Assembly: GCA_927441425.1 (NCBI GenBank)
Contig: CAKMKG010000041.1
Coordinates: 1-64,000, forward strand
Source of the DNA: an uncultured Bacillota bacterium
GTDB taxonomy: Bacteria; Bacillota; Clostridia; Peptostreptococcales; Anaerovoracaceae
DNA: 64,000 bases
Reading direction: 5' to 3'
How positions within the stretch are numbered: the first letter of the stretch is position 1; the number at the start of each line of letters is the position of its first letter. A model generated the notes under the pieces. That model did not search any database, had not been told where the DNA came from, and worked only from the letters and a program-made list of their open reading frames with translations. Positions 28,246-36,428 of the stretch are shown piece after piece. The position numbers and the translations under genes are program-made.

Positions 28246-29934
28246 GTGACAGGATTGAAAATTGTAAACGGAGGAAGCCTATTTGCAAGGGCGCTAAAGA
28301 AAGAAGGCGTAGAACAGATTTTCACCATCTGCGGCGGTCAAATCATGCCGCTTATCTATGGATGCAGATCCGAAGGCATTGCGGTCATTGATGTAAGGCA
28401 CGAGAATGCAGGGGTATATGCGGCAGATGCATATGCCAGAATGACAGGAAAACCCGGAGTCGTTGTAGCAACAGTGACACCTGGAATACTTCAAACGATG
28501 CAGGGTGTTGCAGAAGCCAGAGCTGCCAACTCACCGCTCGTTGTAATTGCCGGGTCGGTAAGCCTGGCAGATTATGATACCGGTGCGGAGCAGGATATGG
28601 ACACCTTAAGTATCCTGAAAACCAACACCCTCTGGTCGGCAAGGATTTACGATTTAAGAAGAATTCCTGAGTATGTGTCCAAAGCATTCAGGACCGCTTT
28701 GGATTCCGTGCCAGGACCGGTCTACCTAGAATGTCCTGTGAATATCATAAAAGGAACAGTTGAAGAGGCCGATGTGGATTTTCCGGAGCTGACACGGACT
28801 GCGGTCCAGCCCTTCGGTGATCCGTTCCTGATCGATAATGCCGCGGATATGCTGATAAAAGCGAAATCCCCCGTAATAGTACTAGGCGATACAAGCGTAT
28901 ACACGGCTCAATATGGAGAGGCGGTCAAAGAGCTGGCGCAATATCTGGACATTCCCGTATTTGCTGCAACGACGGCGCGCGGTGCATTCGGGGACGAGGA
29001 TGACGAGCTGTTTTCCATCGGAGAAGGAGCATTATCGGAAGCAGATGTTGTTTTAACATTTTCGGCCAATATGAATTTCAGATTAAACCTCGGGAAACCT
29101 CCCATGATCTGTGCAGATGCCAAATTCATTCAGGTTCATCCGAATATCACGAGGATCGGATTTAATGCTCCGGCCCATATCGGCATTGTTGCTGGCACCG
29201 GTGCCGGTGCAAAACAGATATTGGAGGCAGTAAAGGAAAAAACAACTGATCGGGGAAACCCGGAGTGGATCAAAAGAGCTGCAAAGCTGCATGGCGAAAA
29301 GCGGCAGGAATGGGCGGAGGGATATCATTTTGAAGATATTGTACCGATGCATCCGGCAAGGTGCGCCGCGGAGGTTGGAAAATTTCTTGCAACGGAAGGC
29401 CGGGACTGGTCGGTTGCATGCGATGGCGGCGATGCTTATGAATGGATGATGCGCGCTGTCAAGGTGCACCGACCGGGTCAGATCGTCGGCTATGGGCCGA
29501 ATGGAACCATCGGGACCGGATCGGGATTTGCTATGGGCGCATGGCTGGCTCATAAAAAGCCGGTATTGCTTTATACCGGAGATGGAAGCATAGGGTTCTA
29601 TGCAATGGAATTTGACACAATGGAACGGCATAACATGCAGATAATTTGTGTGATTGCCAACGATTCCCAATGGGGAATGGTTAAAATGGCAGAAACCATG
29701 CGTAATGCGGTAGAAGTAGAAAAGGGTTATGTTGCAACGGTACTTTCACATATGCGAGAATACCACAAGTTGCCCCAGATATGGAAGGGATACGGAGAGC
29801 TCGTAACGGATATCAACGAGCTCATACCAGCCATAAAGAGAGCCTATGCATCTGGGAAACCTTCCATCATCAACGTGGAGGTTCATAATGAGTATCCAAG
29901 TCCCTTTACTAGGGCATATGGATACGGGAGCTGA
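28246..29934 (+). CDS. Thiamine diphosphate-dependent enzyme (acetolactate synthase/2-hydroxyacyl-CoA lyase superfamily)
   Basis: A 562-residue three-domain ThDP enzyme. The cofactor-activating glutamate lies in DVRHENAGVYAADAYAR near residue 51. The C-terminal ThDP motif GDGSIGFYAMEFDTMERHN runs from about 445 to a terminal Asn-Asp (VIANDSQWG). The middle domain shows a Rossmann-like region (VIVLGDTS). It could be a decarboxylase, carboligase, or 2-hydroxyacyl-CoA/oxalyl-CoA lyase; the last would be notable next to 2-hydroxyacyl-CoA chemistry. GTG 28246 lies 5 nt after GAGGAG; TTG 28255 is an alternative. The gene follows the racemase-like gene with an 81-nt spacer. Confidence 0.82.
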   Translation: MTGLKIVNGGSLFARALKKEGVEQIFTICGGQIMPLIYGCRSEGIAVIDVRHENAGVYAADAYARMTGKPGVVVATVTPGILQTMQGVAEARAANSPLVVIAGSVSLADYDTGAEQDMDTLSILKTNTLWSARIYDLRRIPEYVSKAFRTALDSVPGPVYLECPVNIIKGTVEEADVDFPELTRTAVQPFGDPFLIDNAADMLIKAKSPVIVLGDTSVYTAQYGEAVKELAQYLDIPVFAATTARGAFGDEDDELFSIGEGALSEADVVLTFSANMNFRLNLGKPPMICADAKFIQVHPNITRIGFNAPAHIGIVAGTGAGAKQILEAVKEKTTDRGNPEWIKRAAKLHGEKRQEWAEGYHFEDIVPMHPARCAAEVGKFLATEGRDWSVACDGGDAYEWMMRAVKVHRPGQIVGYGPNGTIGTGSGFAMGAWLAHKKPVLLYTGDGSIGFYAMEFDTMERHNMQIICVIANDSQWGMVKMAETMRNAVEVEKGYVATVLSHMREYHKLPQIWKGYGELVTDINELIPAIKRAYASGKPSIINVEVHNEYPSPFTRAYGYGS

Positions 29935-29993
29935 TTCCCCCCCCCACTGAAAATTGCATTTAACTTTTCATTTAAGAAATCAAGGTTATTTTT

Positions 29994-30070
29994 AACGTCT
30001 TACAAAAAAGCAGATATTTTCAACGTCTTACAAAAAAGACGTTGACAAATTACTTGTAATTTAATATACT
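29994..30070 (+). promoter_or_regulatory. Promoter of leucine operon with repeated upstream element
   Basis: TTGACA (30042-30047), 17 bp, TATACT (30065-30070) is a near-consensus promoter. Directly upstream, AACGTCTTACAAAAAAG occurs twice (29994-30010 and 30022-30038). The second copy is also half of a palindrome, AACGTCTT (30022-30029) with AAGACGTT (30036-30043), that runs into the -35 box. This suggests a regulator site in addition to the T-box. Confidence 0.7.
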
Positions 30071-30094
30071 ACTAACAATATTATCAATCTTAAA

Positions 30095-30359
30095 TGCAAC
30101 GACGGAGTATTTGTTTTTTCAGATAAGCGTTACAGAGAGTCGGTGGATGCTGTGAACCGATACGCAGAAAAGAACAATCTCGCTCCTGAGCAGGCGCCCT
30201 AACGCATACGCTATTAAGGTGTCCCGGCTGGCCCCGTTATCAAGGCCGAGGATTTGTTGGAATCCAGCGAGTTGACTGTTTTATAACAGTAATCAGGGTG
30301 GTACCGCGGTAGAATTATATCGTCCCTGGAGCTTTTAAAGAAGCTTCAGGGATTTTTTT
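30095..30359 (+). promoter_or_regulatory. T-box leader (leucine-responsive) with terminator
   Basis: The leader carries the T-box core AGGGTGGTACCGCG (30295-30308). It is followed by an intrinsic terminator: TCCCTGGAGCTT (30323-30334) with AAGCTTCAGGGA (30341-30352) and seven T residues. A CTC triplet at 30179-30181, in the expected Stem I specifier position, fits tRNA-Leu, as does the downstream leuACDB set. Uncharged tRNA-Leu should favour the antiterminator and read-through. The 475-bp gap before leuA is fully used by promoter and T-box; the gap starts with a run of nine C at 29937-29945. Confidence 0.93.
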
Positions 30360-30409
30360 GTGTTAAAACTCCGACTGAAGCAATCAATCGTTTGATAGGA
30401 GGAACAAAA

Positions 30410-31930
30410 ATGACCAAGATGATTAAGATTTTCGACACAACCTTAAGAGATGGCGAACAATCCCCGGGTTGCAGCATGAATCTCAAAGAAAAGATTGAAA
30501 TGGCGAAGCAGTTGGAAAGAATGAAAGTGGATATTATTGAGGCTGGCTTTGCAATTTCCTCTCCGGGAGATTTTATTTCGGTAAAGACCATTGCGGAAAC
30601 CATGAAAGACTGCACCGTTGCCAGTCTTGCAAGAACAACACCGGAAGATATCGACAGAGCGTGGGAAGCGCTTTCGGGAGCAGTTTCCCCCAGAATCCAT
30701 ACCTTCATTGCCACCTCACCAATCCACATGGAATATAAGCTGATGATGACGCCGGAGGAAGTTTATGAACGCTCCGTCGCTATGGTAAAACATGCGAAGA
30801 GATACTGTGGCGATATTGAATGGTCCGCGGAGGATGCCACCAGAAGCGATCCGATTTTCCTAGCGAAGGTCATCGAAGGGGTGATTAAGGCAGGAGCGAC
30901 TACCATCAACTTGCCTGACACCGTCGGCTATACCACACCCGATGAATATTACGAGTTTCTCATGAAGGTGCAGGAGCACGCACCATCCATGGTGAATATT
31001 TCCCTTTCTACCCACTGCCACAACGATTTGGGGCTGGGTGTCGCCAATTCGCTGGCAGCCATTAAGGCCGGGGCGTCTCAGGTCGAGTGCACCATCAACG
31101 GTATCGGTGAAAGAGCCGGAAACGCAGCGATGGAAGAAATCGTCATGGCCCTGCATACCAGAAAAGACATCTTGAATGTTGATACCAGGGTCATAACCAC
31201 CGAAATCATGCGATCTTCCAGTCTGTTGTCCCGGATCACCGGTGTCAAGGTCCAGCCTAACAAAGCGATTGTGGGAGAAAATGCCTTTGCCCATGAAGCC
31301 GGCATCCATCAGCATGGCGTGATGAAAAACAAGGAAACCTATGAGATCATGACTCCGGAATCCGTCGGCTTAACACAAAACAATCTGGTCCTGGGCAAGC
31401 ACTCCGGAAAGCATGCCTTCCGAGACAAGATAAAGAATTTGGGCTACGATATGTCCGAGGCAGAGATCGACAGAATGTTTGTCAAGTTCAAAGACCTTGC
31501 TGACAAGAAAAAGTCGGTGTACGATCGGGATATTGAAGCGTTGATTTCCAAGGAAGCCGTTCAGGTACCAAAGACGTATTGTCTTGACAGCTTTGTCATA
31601 AACAGCGGAAATACCATCACGTCAACTGCAGTGATCAAAATGGTAAAGGACGGAAAAGTCATAGAGAAGGTATCCCGAGGAGAAGGCCCCATCGATGCGT
31701 CCTTTAAGTCTATCGAGAAGATTGTCGGGATGGAATTTAATCTGGAGGACTACCAGATCCAGTCCGTTACCGAGGGCGAAGATGCCTTGGGAGATGCCAT
31801 GGTAAAAATCAGCGATGCGGATGGCAATATCTTCACGGGAAGAGGCTTGTCGACGGATATCATTGAAGCCAGTATCCATGCTTATATCAATGCAGTGAAT
31901 AAAATGATCTATGATAAGAATCTTAACTAA
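30410..31930 (+). CDS. leuA: 2-isopropylmalate synthase
   Basis: A 506-residue DRE-TIM metallolyase condensing acetyl-CoA with 2-oxoisovalerate in the first committed step of leucine synthesis. The signature is FDTTLRDGEQSPG at residues 7-19; metal-binding HCHNDLGLGVANS is near 205-217 and the C-terminal regulatory domain (GNTITSTAVIKM onward) is present, allowing leucine feedback. ATG 30410 is preceded by TAGGAGG; the in-frame ATG at 30392 is less likely. It is the first gene behind the T-box. Citramalate synthase is the main alternative, but the leuCDB context favours LeuA. Confidence 0.95.
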   Translation: MTKMIKIFDTTLRDGEQSPGCSMNLKEKIEMAKQLERMKVDIIEAGFAISSPGDFISVKTIAETMKDCTVASLARTTPEDIDRAWEALSGAVSPRIHTFIATSPIHMEYKLMMTPEEVYERSVAMVKHAKRYCGDIEWSAEDATRSDPIFLAKVIEGVIKAGATTINLPDTVGYTTPDEYYEFLMKVQEHAPSMVNISLSTHCHNDLGLGVANSLAAIKAGASQVECTINGIGERAGNAAMEEIVMALHTRKDILNVDTRVITTEIMRSSSLLSRITGVKVQPNKAIVGENAFAHEAGIHQHGVMKNKETYEIMTPESVGLTQNNLVLGKHSGKHAFRDKIKNLGYDMSEAEIDRMFVKFKDLADKKKSVYDRDIEALISKEAVQVPKTYCLDSFVINSGNTITSTAVIKMVKDGKVIEKVSRGEGPIDASFKSIEKIVGMEFNLEDYQIQSVTEGEDALGDAMVKISDADGNIFTGRGLSTDIIEASIHAYINAVNKMIYDKNLN

Positions 31931-31945
31931 AGGAGGAGCAAGACC

Positions 31946-33223
31946 ATGGGAATGACGATGACGCAGAAAATATTGGCAGCCCACGCAGGCCTGAAGACAG
32001 TAAAGGCCGGCCAGTTTATCGAAGCAGAGCTGGATATCGTATTGGCCAATGATATTACAGGGCCGGTTGCGATTAAAGAATTTCAGAAGATGGGCGCAGA
32101 AAGCGTTTTTGATAAAAACAAGGTTGTACTGGTCCCGGATCACTTCACCCCGAATAAGGATATCAAGGCCGCGGAGCAGTGTAAAATGATGCGGGAATTT
32201 GCAGTAGACCAGAAGATAGAAAACTATTTTGAAGTGGGAGAAATGGGCATCGAGCATGCTCTGCTCCCCGAAAAGGGGATCGTGGTTGCCGGAGATGCAG
32301 TCATCGGCGCAGATTCCCATACCTGTACCTATGGGGCACTGGGTGCTTTTGCCACAGGGATTGGGTCCACTGATATGGCGGCGGGAATGGCGCGGGGCAA
32401 GGCCTGGTTTAAGGTGCCATCAGCCATCAAATTTGAACTGATCGGTAAGCCGACCAAATGGGTCAGCGGAAAGGATGTAATCCTTCACATCATCGGCATG
32501 ATCGGTGTCGACGGGGCACTCTATCAATCCATGGAATTTATGGGACCCGGACTGAAAAATCTTTCCATGGATGACCGGTTTACCATGGCAAACATGGCCA
32601 TTGAGGCAGGCGCTAAGAACGGAATCTTTCTGGTAGACGACAAAACAATGGAATACATGAAGGAACACAAAAATAAAAACAAAGCCTTTAAAAAGAAGAT
32701 GAAAGTATACGAACCGGATAAGGATGCGGTCTACGTCGAGACCTATGTCATCGATCTATCCAAAATCAGACCAACAGTGGCCTTCCCCCATCTGCCGGAA
32801 AATACGAGAACCATCGATGATGTGGGAGAGATTAGGATCGATCAGGTTGTCATCGGTTCCTGCACCAACGGAAGAATGGAAGACATGAAGGTAACCGCCA
32901 AAATCCTGAAAGGTAAAAAAGTGGCAAAAAATATGAGACTCATCATCTTCCCGGGCACCCAGAACATCTATCTCGAGTGCGTCAAGAACGGCTATGCAGA
33001 AATCTTTGTCAAGGCAGGGGCAGTATTCTCAACGCCGACCTGCGGACCTTGTCTGGGAGGGCACATGGGAATTCTGGCAGCGGGAGAGAGAGCGGTGGCA
33101 ACCACCAACAGAAATTTCGTAGGAAGAATGGGTCATGTGGAATCGGAGATTTATCTGGCCAGCCCTGCGGTAGCTGCGGCATCCGCGATAGCAGGCAAGA
33201 TCTTCAATCCGGAAGACTTGTAA
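31946..33223 (+). CDS. leuC: 3-isopropylmalate dehydratase large subunit
   Basis: A 425-residue aconitase-fold subunit of isopropylmalate isomerase, the shorter LeuC type. Cluster cysteines appear in VIGSCTNGR near residue 303 and in [13 protein letters not shown] near 363-375; the active-site region [18 protein letters not shown] is near 120. It interconverts 2- and 3-isopropylmalate with LeuD. AAGGAGGAGC lies upstream and leuA ends 15 nt before. A homoaconitase-like large subunit is the alternative by similarity. Confidence 0.94.
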   Translation: MGMTMTQKILAAHAGLKTVKAGQFIEAELDIVLANDITGPVAIKEFQKMGAESVFDKNKVVLVPDHFTPNKDIKAAEQCKMMREFAVDQKIENYFEVGEMGIEHALLPEKGIVVAGDAVIGADSHTCTYGALGAFATGIGSTDMAAGMARGKAWFKVPSAIKFELIGKPTKWVSGKDVILHIIGMIGVDGALYQSMEFMGPGLKNLSMDDRFTMANMAIEAGAKNGIFLVDDKTMEYMKEHKNKNKAFKKKMKVYEPDKDAVYVETYVIDLSKIRPTVAFPHLPENTRTIDDVGEIRIDQVVIGSCTNGRMEDMKVTAKILKGKKVAKNMRLIIFPGTQNIYLECVKNGYAEIFVKAGAVFSTPTCGPCLGGHMGILAAGERAVATTNRNFVGRMGHVESEIYLASPAVAAASAIAGKIFNPEDL

Positions 33224-33361
33224 ACAGTTCCTTCCAAAACCGCTCAAGCTGCATGCATCCATTAGGTTTTTTGTAGTTTGCATTTGCTTTCGGACGGTTT
33301 TGTCCAGGAACATGTTTACGCGTCCACAGATTTATTAACTTAAAAAGGAAGGAAAAGCGAC

Positions 33362-33841
33362 ATGGGAATTGTATTTAAATACGGAGAAAACGTTGATACC
33401 GACGTCATTATCCCTGCAAGACATTTGAGTACCTCGGTTCCGGCTGAGCTTGCAAAGCACTGCATGGAGGATATCGATGCGGAGTTTGTCAATCAGGTTA
33501 AGGAAGGCGACATCATCGTGGCGGGTAAAAATTTCGGCTGCGGTTCGTCTAGGGAGCATGCTCCCATTGCCATCAAAGCGGCAGGGGTGAGTTGTGTGAT
33601 TGCACCAACTTTTGCAAGAATCTTTTATCGAAATTCCTTCAACACTGGATTACCGATCCTGGAATGTGAAGAGGCAGCGGTTAAGATCCAAGCGGGAGAC
33701 GAGGTGGAGGTCAATTTCAAGACGGGAGAAATTAGGAATACGACAAAAGGAGAAACCTATCAGGCGGAACCTTTTCCAGAATTCATCAGCAAAATCATCG
33801 CGTGTGATGGGCTGGTCAATTACGTAAAGAACAATCTATAA
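33362..33841 (+). CDS. leuD: 3-isopropylmalate dehydratase small subunit
   Basis: A 159-residue small subunit completing the isomerase with leuC. Family motifs: [16 protein letters not shown] (residues 6-21) and [19 protein letters not shown] (about 56-74). It is separated from leuC by 138 nt. That spacer contains CAAAACCG (33235-33242) complementary to CGGTTTTG (33295-33302), a possible processing or attenuating fold. AAGGAAGG precedes the ATG. Confidence 0.95.
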   Translation: MGIVFKYGENVDTDVIIPARHLSTSVPAELAKHCMEDIDAEFVNQVKEGDIIVAGKNFGCGSSREHAPIAIKAAGVSCVIAPTFARIFYRNSFNTGLPILECEEAAVKIQAGDEVEVNFKTGEIRNTTKGETYQAEPFPEFISKIIACDGLVNYVKNNL

Positions 33842-33873
33842 TATGCGGTTGGCATATCAAAAGGAGAAGATAA

Positions 33874-34956
33874 ATGAACTATAAAATTGCATTGGTTCCG
33901 GGAGACGGCATCGGGCCTGACGTGGTGACGGAAGCAGTCAGAGTGATGGATAAAATCGGAGAAAAATATGGCCATCAGTTTCAGTATACTACCGTCCTTG
34001 CCGGCGGAGCCGCAATTGATGCGGTGGGAGAATGTCTGCCACAGAATACCATCGACGTATGTAGGAGCAGCGATGCGGTACTCCTTGGCGCGGTAGGAGG
34101 CTGGAAATGGGATACCCTTCCGGGAGAACAAAGACCGGAGAGAGCCCTTCTCGGACTGAGAAAAGAGCTTGGGCTTTTTGCAAATATCAGACCGGCGATT
34201 CTCTTTGAAGAGCTGTCGGAGGCCTGCCCGTTGAAATCTGAGATCACCGAAGGCGGTTTAGATCTTGTTGTAGTAAGAGAGCTGACGGGCGGAATCTACT
34301 TTGGAGAAAAGGGCTATAAAGATACTGAGCTTGGCAGAGCCGCATACGATGTGGAACAATACGCGGAAGAAGAAATCAGAAGGATCGCCGTTGTTGCCTT
34401 CGATATGGCAATGAAGAGAAATAAGAAGCTGACCAGTGTGGATAAGGCCAATGTTCTGGAAAGCTCCAGACACTGGAGAAGCATAGTAAAGGAAGTTTCC
34501 AAGGACTATCCGGAGGTTGAACTGAGCCATATGTACATTGACAATGCAGCAATGCAGATGGTAAGAGATCCAAAGCAGTTCGATGTTATTGTGACCAGCA
34601 ATATTTTCGGAGATATCCTTTCCGACGAAGCAAGCATGATCACCGGCTCCATCGGAATGCTTCCCTCGGCAAGTCTAGCAAAAGGAAATTTTGGAATGTA
34701 TGAACCGATTCACGGTTCCGCTCCGGATATTGCCGGTCAGAATAAGGCAAATCCGATGGCTACAATTTTATCAGTCGCGATGATGCTGCGCTATACCTTC
34801 GGGCTCTCCGAAGAAGCGGATGATGTGGAAGCTGCAGTTAAGTCTGTGCTTTCTGCCGGCTTCAGAACCGCAGATATCATGAGTCCTGGGAAAAAAAATC
34901 TTGGAACAAAAGAAGTGGGGGATCTAATCGTCACCGCCATTGACCAGGGAATCTAA
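33874..34956 (+). CDS. leuB: 3-isopropylmalate dehydrogenase
   Basis: A 360-residue NAD-dependent enzyme that oxidatively decarboxylates 3-isopropylmalate to 2-oxoisocaproate. Family patterns include the N-terminal [15 protein letters not shown], the substrate-binding [21 protein letters not shown] in the 90s (shown here across two blocks: [11 protein letters not shown] and [10 protein letters not shown]), and [19 protein letters not shown] near 242. It has AAAGGAG upstream and closes the leu operon before a bidirectional terminator. Confidence 0.96.
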   Translation: MNYKIALVPGDGIGPDVVTEAVRVMDKIGEKYGHQFQYTTVLAGGAAIDAVGECLPQNTIDVCRSSDAVLLGAVGGWKWDTLPGEQRPERALLGLRKELGLFANIRPAILFEELSEACPLKSEITEGGLDLVVVRELTGGIYFGEKGYKDTELGRAAYDVEQYAEEEIRRIAVVAFDMAMKRNKKLTSVDKANVLESSRHWRSIVKEVSKDYPEVELSHMYIDNAAMQMVRDPKQFDVIVTSNIFGDILSDEASMITGSIGMLPSASLAKGNFGMYEPIHGSAPDIAGQNKANPMATILSVAMMLRYTFGLSEEADDVEAAVKSVLSAGFRTADIMSPGKKNLGTKEVGDLIVTAIDQGI

Positions 34957-34957
34957 A

Positions 34958-34994
34958 AAAAGCCAATCGAGGAGATGCTCCGCGATTGGCTTTT
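34958..34994. terminator. Bidirectional terminator between leuB and the DMT transporter gene
   Basis: AAAAGCCAATCG (34958-34969) pairs with CGATTGGCTTTT (34983-34994). On the plus strand it ends in TTTT; on the minus strand the preceding A-run gives about seven T residues. It can therefore serve both convergent genes. Confidence 0.88.
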
Positions 34995-35011
34995 CTGAAT
35001 CCGTTCCTAGT

Positions 35012-36004
35012 TCATTTGATCACTCGAGTAAGAAGGCTTGTCAGGTAAGCGAAACCTAATTTGGTACGACCGCGCTCCACTTTGGCAAGCCGCTCCTCTT
35101 TAGAAGGATACTGAGCCAGCAGGATGGCTGCAAACATGATCACACAGCCCCAGATTTCTCTTGAAGTGACTTGCTCGCCTAAGAGGATGATTCCTGCCAT
35201 TACCGCAATTACTGATTCTAGTGACATGATCAAAGAAGCCACCGTGGGTGTAGTATCCTTTTGTGCAATGATCTGAAGGGTGAATGCTACCCCGCAGGAC
35301 ATGATGGCGGCATAGAGAATCGGCTGGGTGGAAGCGATAATACTAGCCCAGTGAATGGTTTCAAATCCCAACATAAAAGGGACGGAGAGCAGCCCGGCAA
35401 TCAGAAATTGTAAGCAGGCCAGCTGAATACTGTCCGCCTTGGGCGAAAAATGGCCGATGGCAAGAATGTGACCTGCAAAACCAAAGGCAGAAACCAATAC
35501 AAGCAGATCTCCCTTGCTGATGAAAAAGCCTTCCTGAATACAAAGCAGATAAAGCCCTACGGTCGCCATTGCCACACAAAACCATAGGATCGGGCGAACC
35601 TTTTTTCTTACCAAAAGGCCTAAAATTGGCACCAGTACAATATATAAAGCCGTAATAAATCCACTCTTACCGGCAGTGGTATAAACCATGCCGAGCTGCT
35701 GAACCGAGCTTGCAAGAAACAGGATGATACCACAGTATAGCCCGCTTGTAATAAGGGTTTTCCGGTTCTTCTTTTCTTTTGCATCAATTGTTCCATCGAC
35801 ACGCTGCCCGATGGGTTTCCTCTTCTGGATGCCATTGACAATCAGGATAACGGGAAGAAGGGCCAAGGATCCGATCAAAAACCGAATCCCATTAAATGTA
35901 AATGGGCCGATGTATTCCATTCCTGCCTTCTGAGCGACGAATGAAACTCCCCAAATCAGTGCTGCCGTTAACAGCATCATATTACCGCGTAATTTTTTGC
36001 TCAT
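35012..36004 (-). CDS. EamA/DMT family transporter
   Basis: A 330-residue membrane protein with about ten hydrophobic segments in two EamA repeats. Typical features are LTAALIWGVSFVAQKAGMEY near residue 13 and, in the second half, FGFAGHILAIG and SLESVIAVMAGIILLGEQVT (near 263). Members export amino acids or metabolites, or import nucleotide-like compounds; the substrate cannot be told. A basic 40-residue loop (PIGQRVDGTIDAKEKKNRK) splits the first repeat. The start has GAGG 7 nt upstream. The gene converges with leuB and is monocistronic. Confidence 0.87.
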   Translation of the reverse strand: MSKKLRGNMMLLTAALIWGVSFVAQKAGMEYIGPFTFNGIRFLIGSLALLPVILIVNGIQKRKPIGQRVDGTIDAKEKKNRKTLITSGLYCGIILFLASSVQQLGMVYTTAGKSGFITALYIVLVPILGLLVRKKVRPILWFCVAMATVGLYLLCIQEGFFISKGDLLVLVSAFGFAGHILAIGHFSPKADSIQLACLQFLIAGLLSVPFMLGFETIHWASIIASTQPILYAAIMSCGVAFTLQIIAQKDTTPTVASLIMSLESVIAVMAGIILLGEQVTSREIWGCVIMFAAILLAQYPSKEERLAKVERGRTKLGFAYLTSLLTRVIK

Positions 36005-36051
36005 AGTATTGCCTCGTTGCTTTCCAAATGCGAAATATCCGCATATGATTC

Positions 36052-36153
36052 ATATAGGTAGGGCCGCTGAACAATCAAAAGATCTGAAATGTTTTCGGAA
36101 GATTAAGCTTAGCCTTGTGATTGTTCAGTAAGCCCTAAAGAAAAATATAGGTA
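36052..36153. mobile_element. Possible MITE/IS scar: 84-bp element with inverted repeats, flanked by 9-bp direct repeats
   Basis: ATATAGGTA occurs at 36052-36060 and again at 36145-36153. Between them, the segment starting GGGCCGCTGAACAATCA (36061-36077) has its inverse complement TGATTGTTCAG then GCCC (36118-36135); the 11-bp core is perfect. The layout (direct repeat, inverted ends, short non-coding core) resembles a miniature transposon or a deleted IS. The right inverted repeat stops 9 bp short of the direct repeat, so this is tentative. It lies in a 424-bp gap with no credible gene. Confidence 0.4.
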
Positions 36154-36332
36154 CTTATTAAGTAGAGCAATAATCGTGCCAGCGGGAAAAGCGGGAATAG
36201 ATTTCTGTGGGTCAGGACTGCAAAAGCAGAAATTGCAAAGACGCCCATTCCTTCGTATGAGAGGCCACCGAAAACCATGTGAATTGATTTCGTATCAAAA
36301 GACTTGAATGTGATACGGAATCGATTCGAAAA

Positions 36333-36362
36333 TTGGACATTTGTTTAGAAACAATGTATAAT
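36333..36362 (+). promoter_or_regulatory. Promoter of the dehydrogenase-like sigma-54 activator gene
   Basis: TTGGAC (36333-36338), 18 bp, TATAAT (36357-36362). A palindrome TTGTTT-AG-AAACAA (36341-36354) fills the spacer, a typical repressor position. Another dyad, CGTATCA ... TGATACG, lies about 50 bp upstream. Confidence 0.6.
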
Positions 36363-36428
36363 AAGCGCATACCATTGAGATGCAGCGTAGCTGCAAAGAA
36401 GCGAACCATTTAGGCGGAGGAAAAACAC

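Noticed and set aside
29937..29945. Run of nine C after the ThDP enzyme gene as a phase-variation tract
   Set aside because: It lies outside the coding frame, after the stop, with no promoter nearby; length could also be a sequencing uncertainty.
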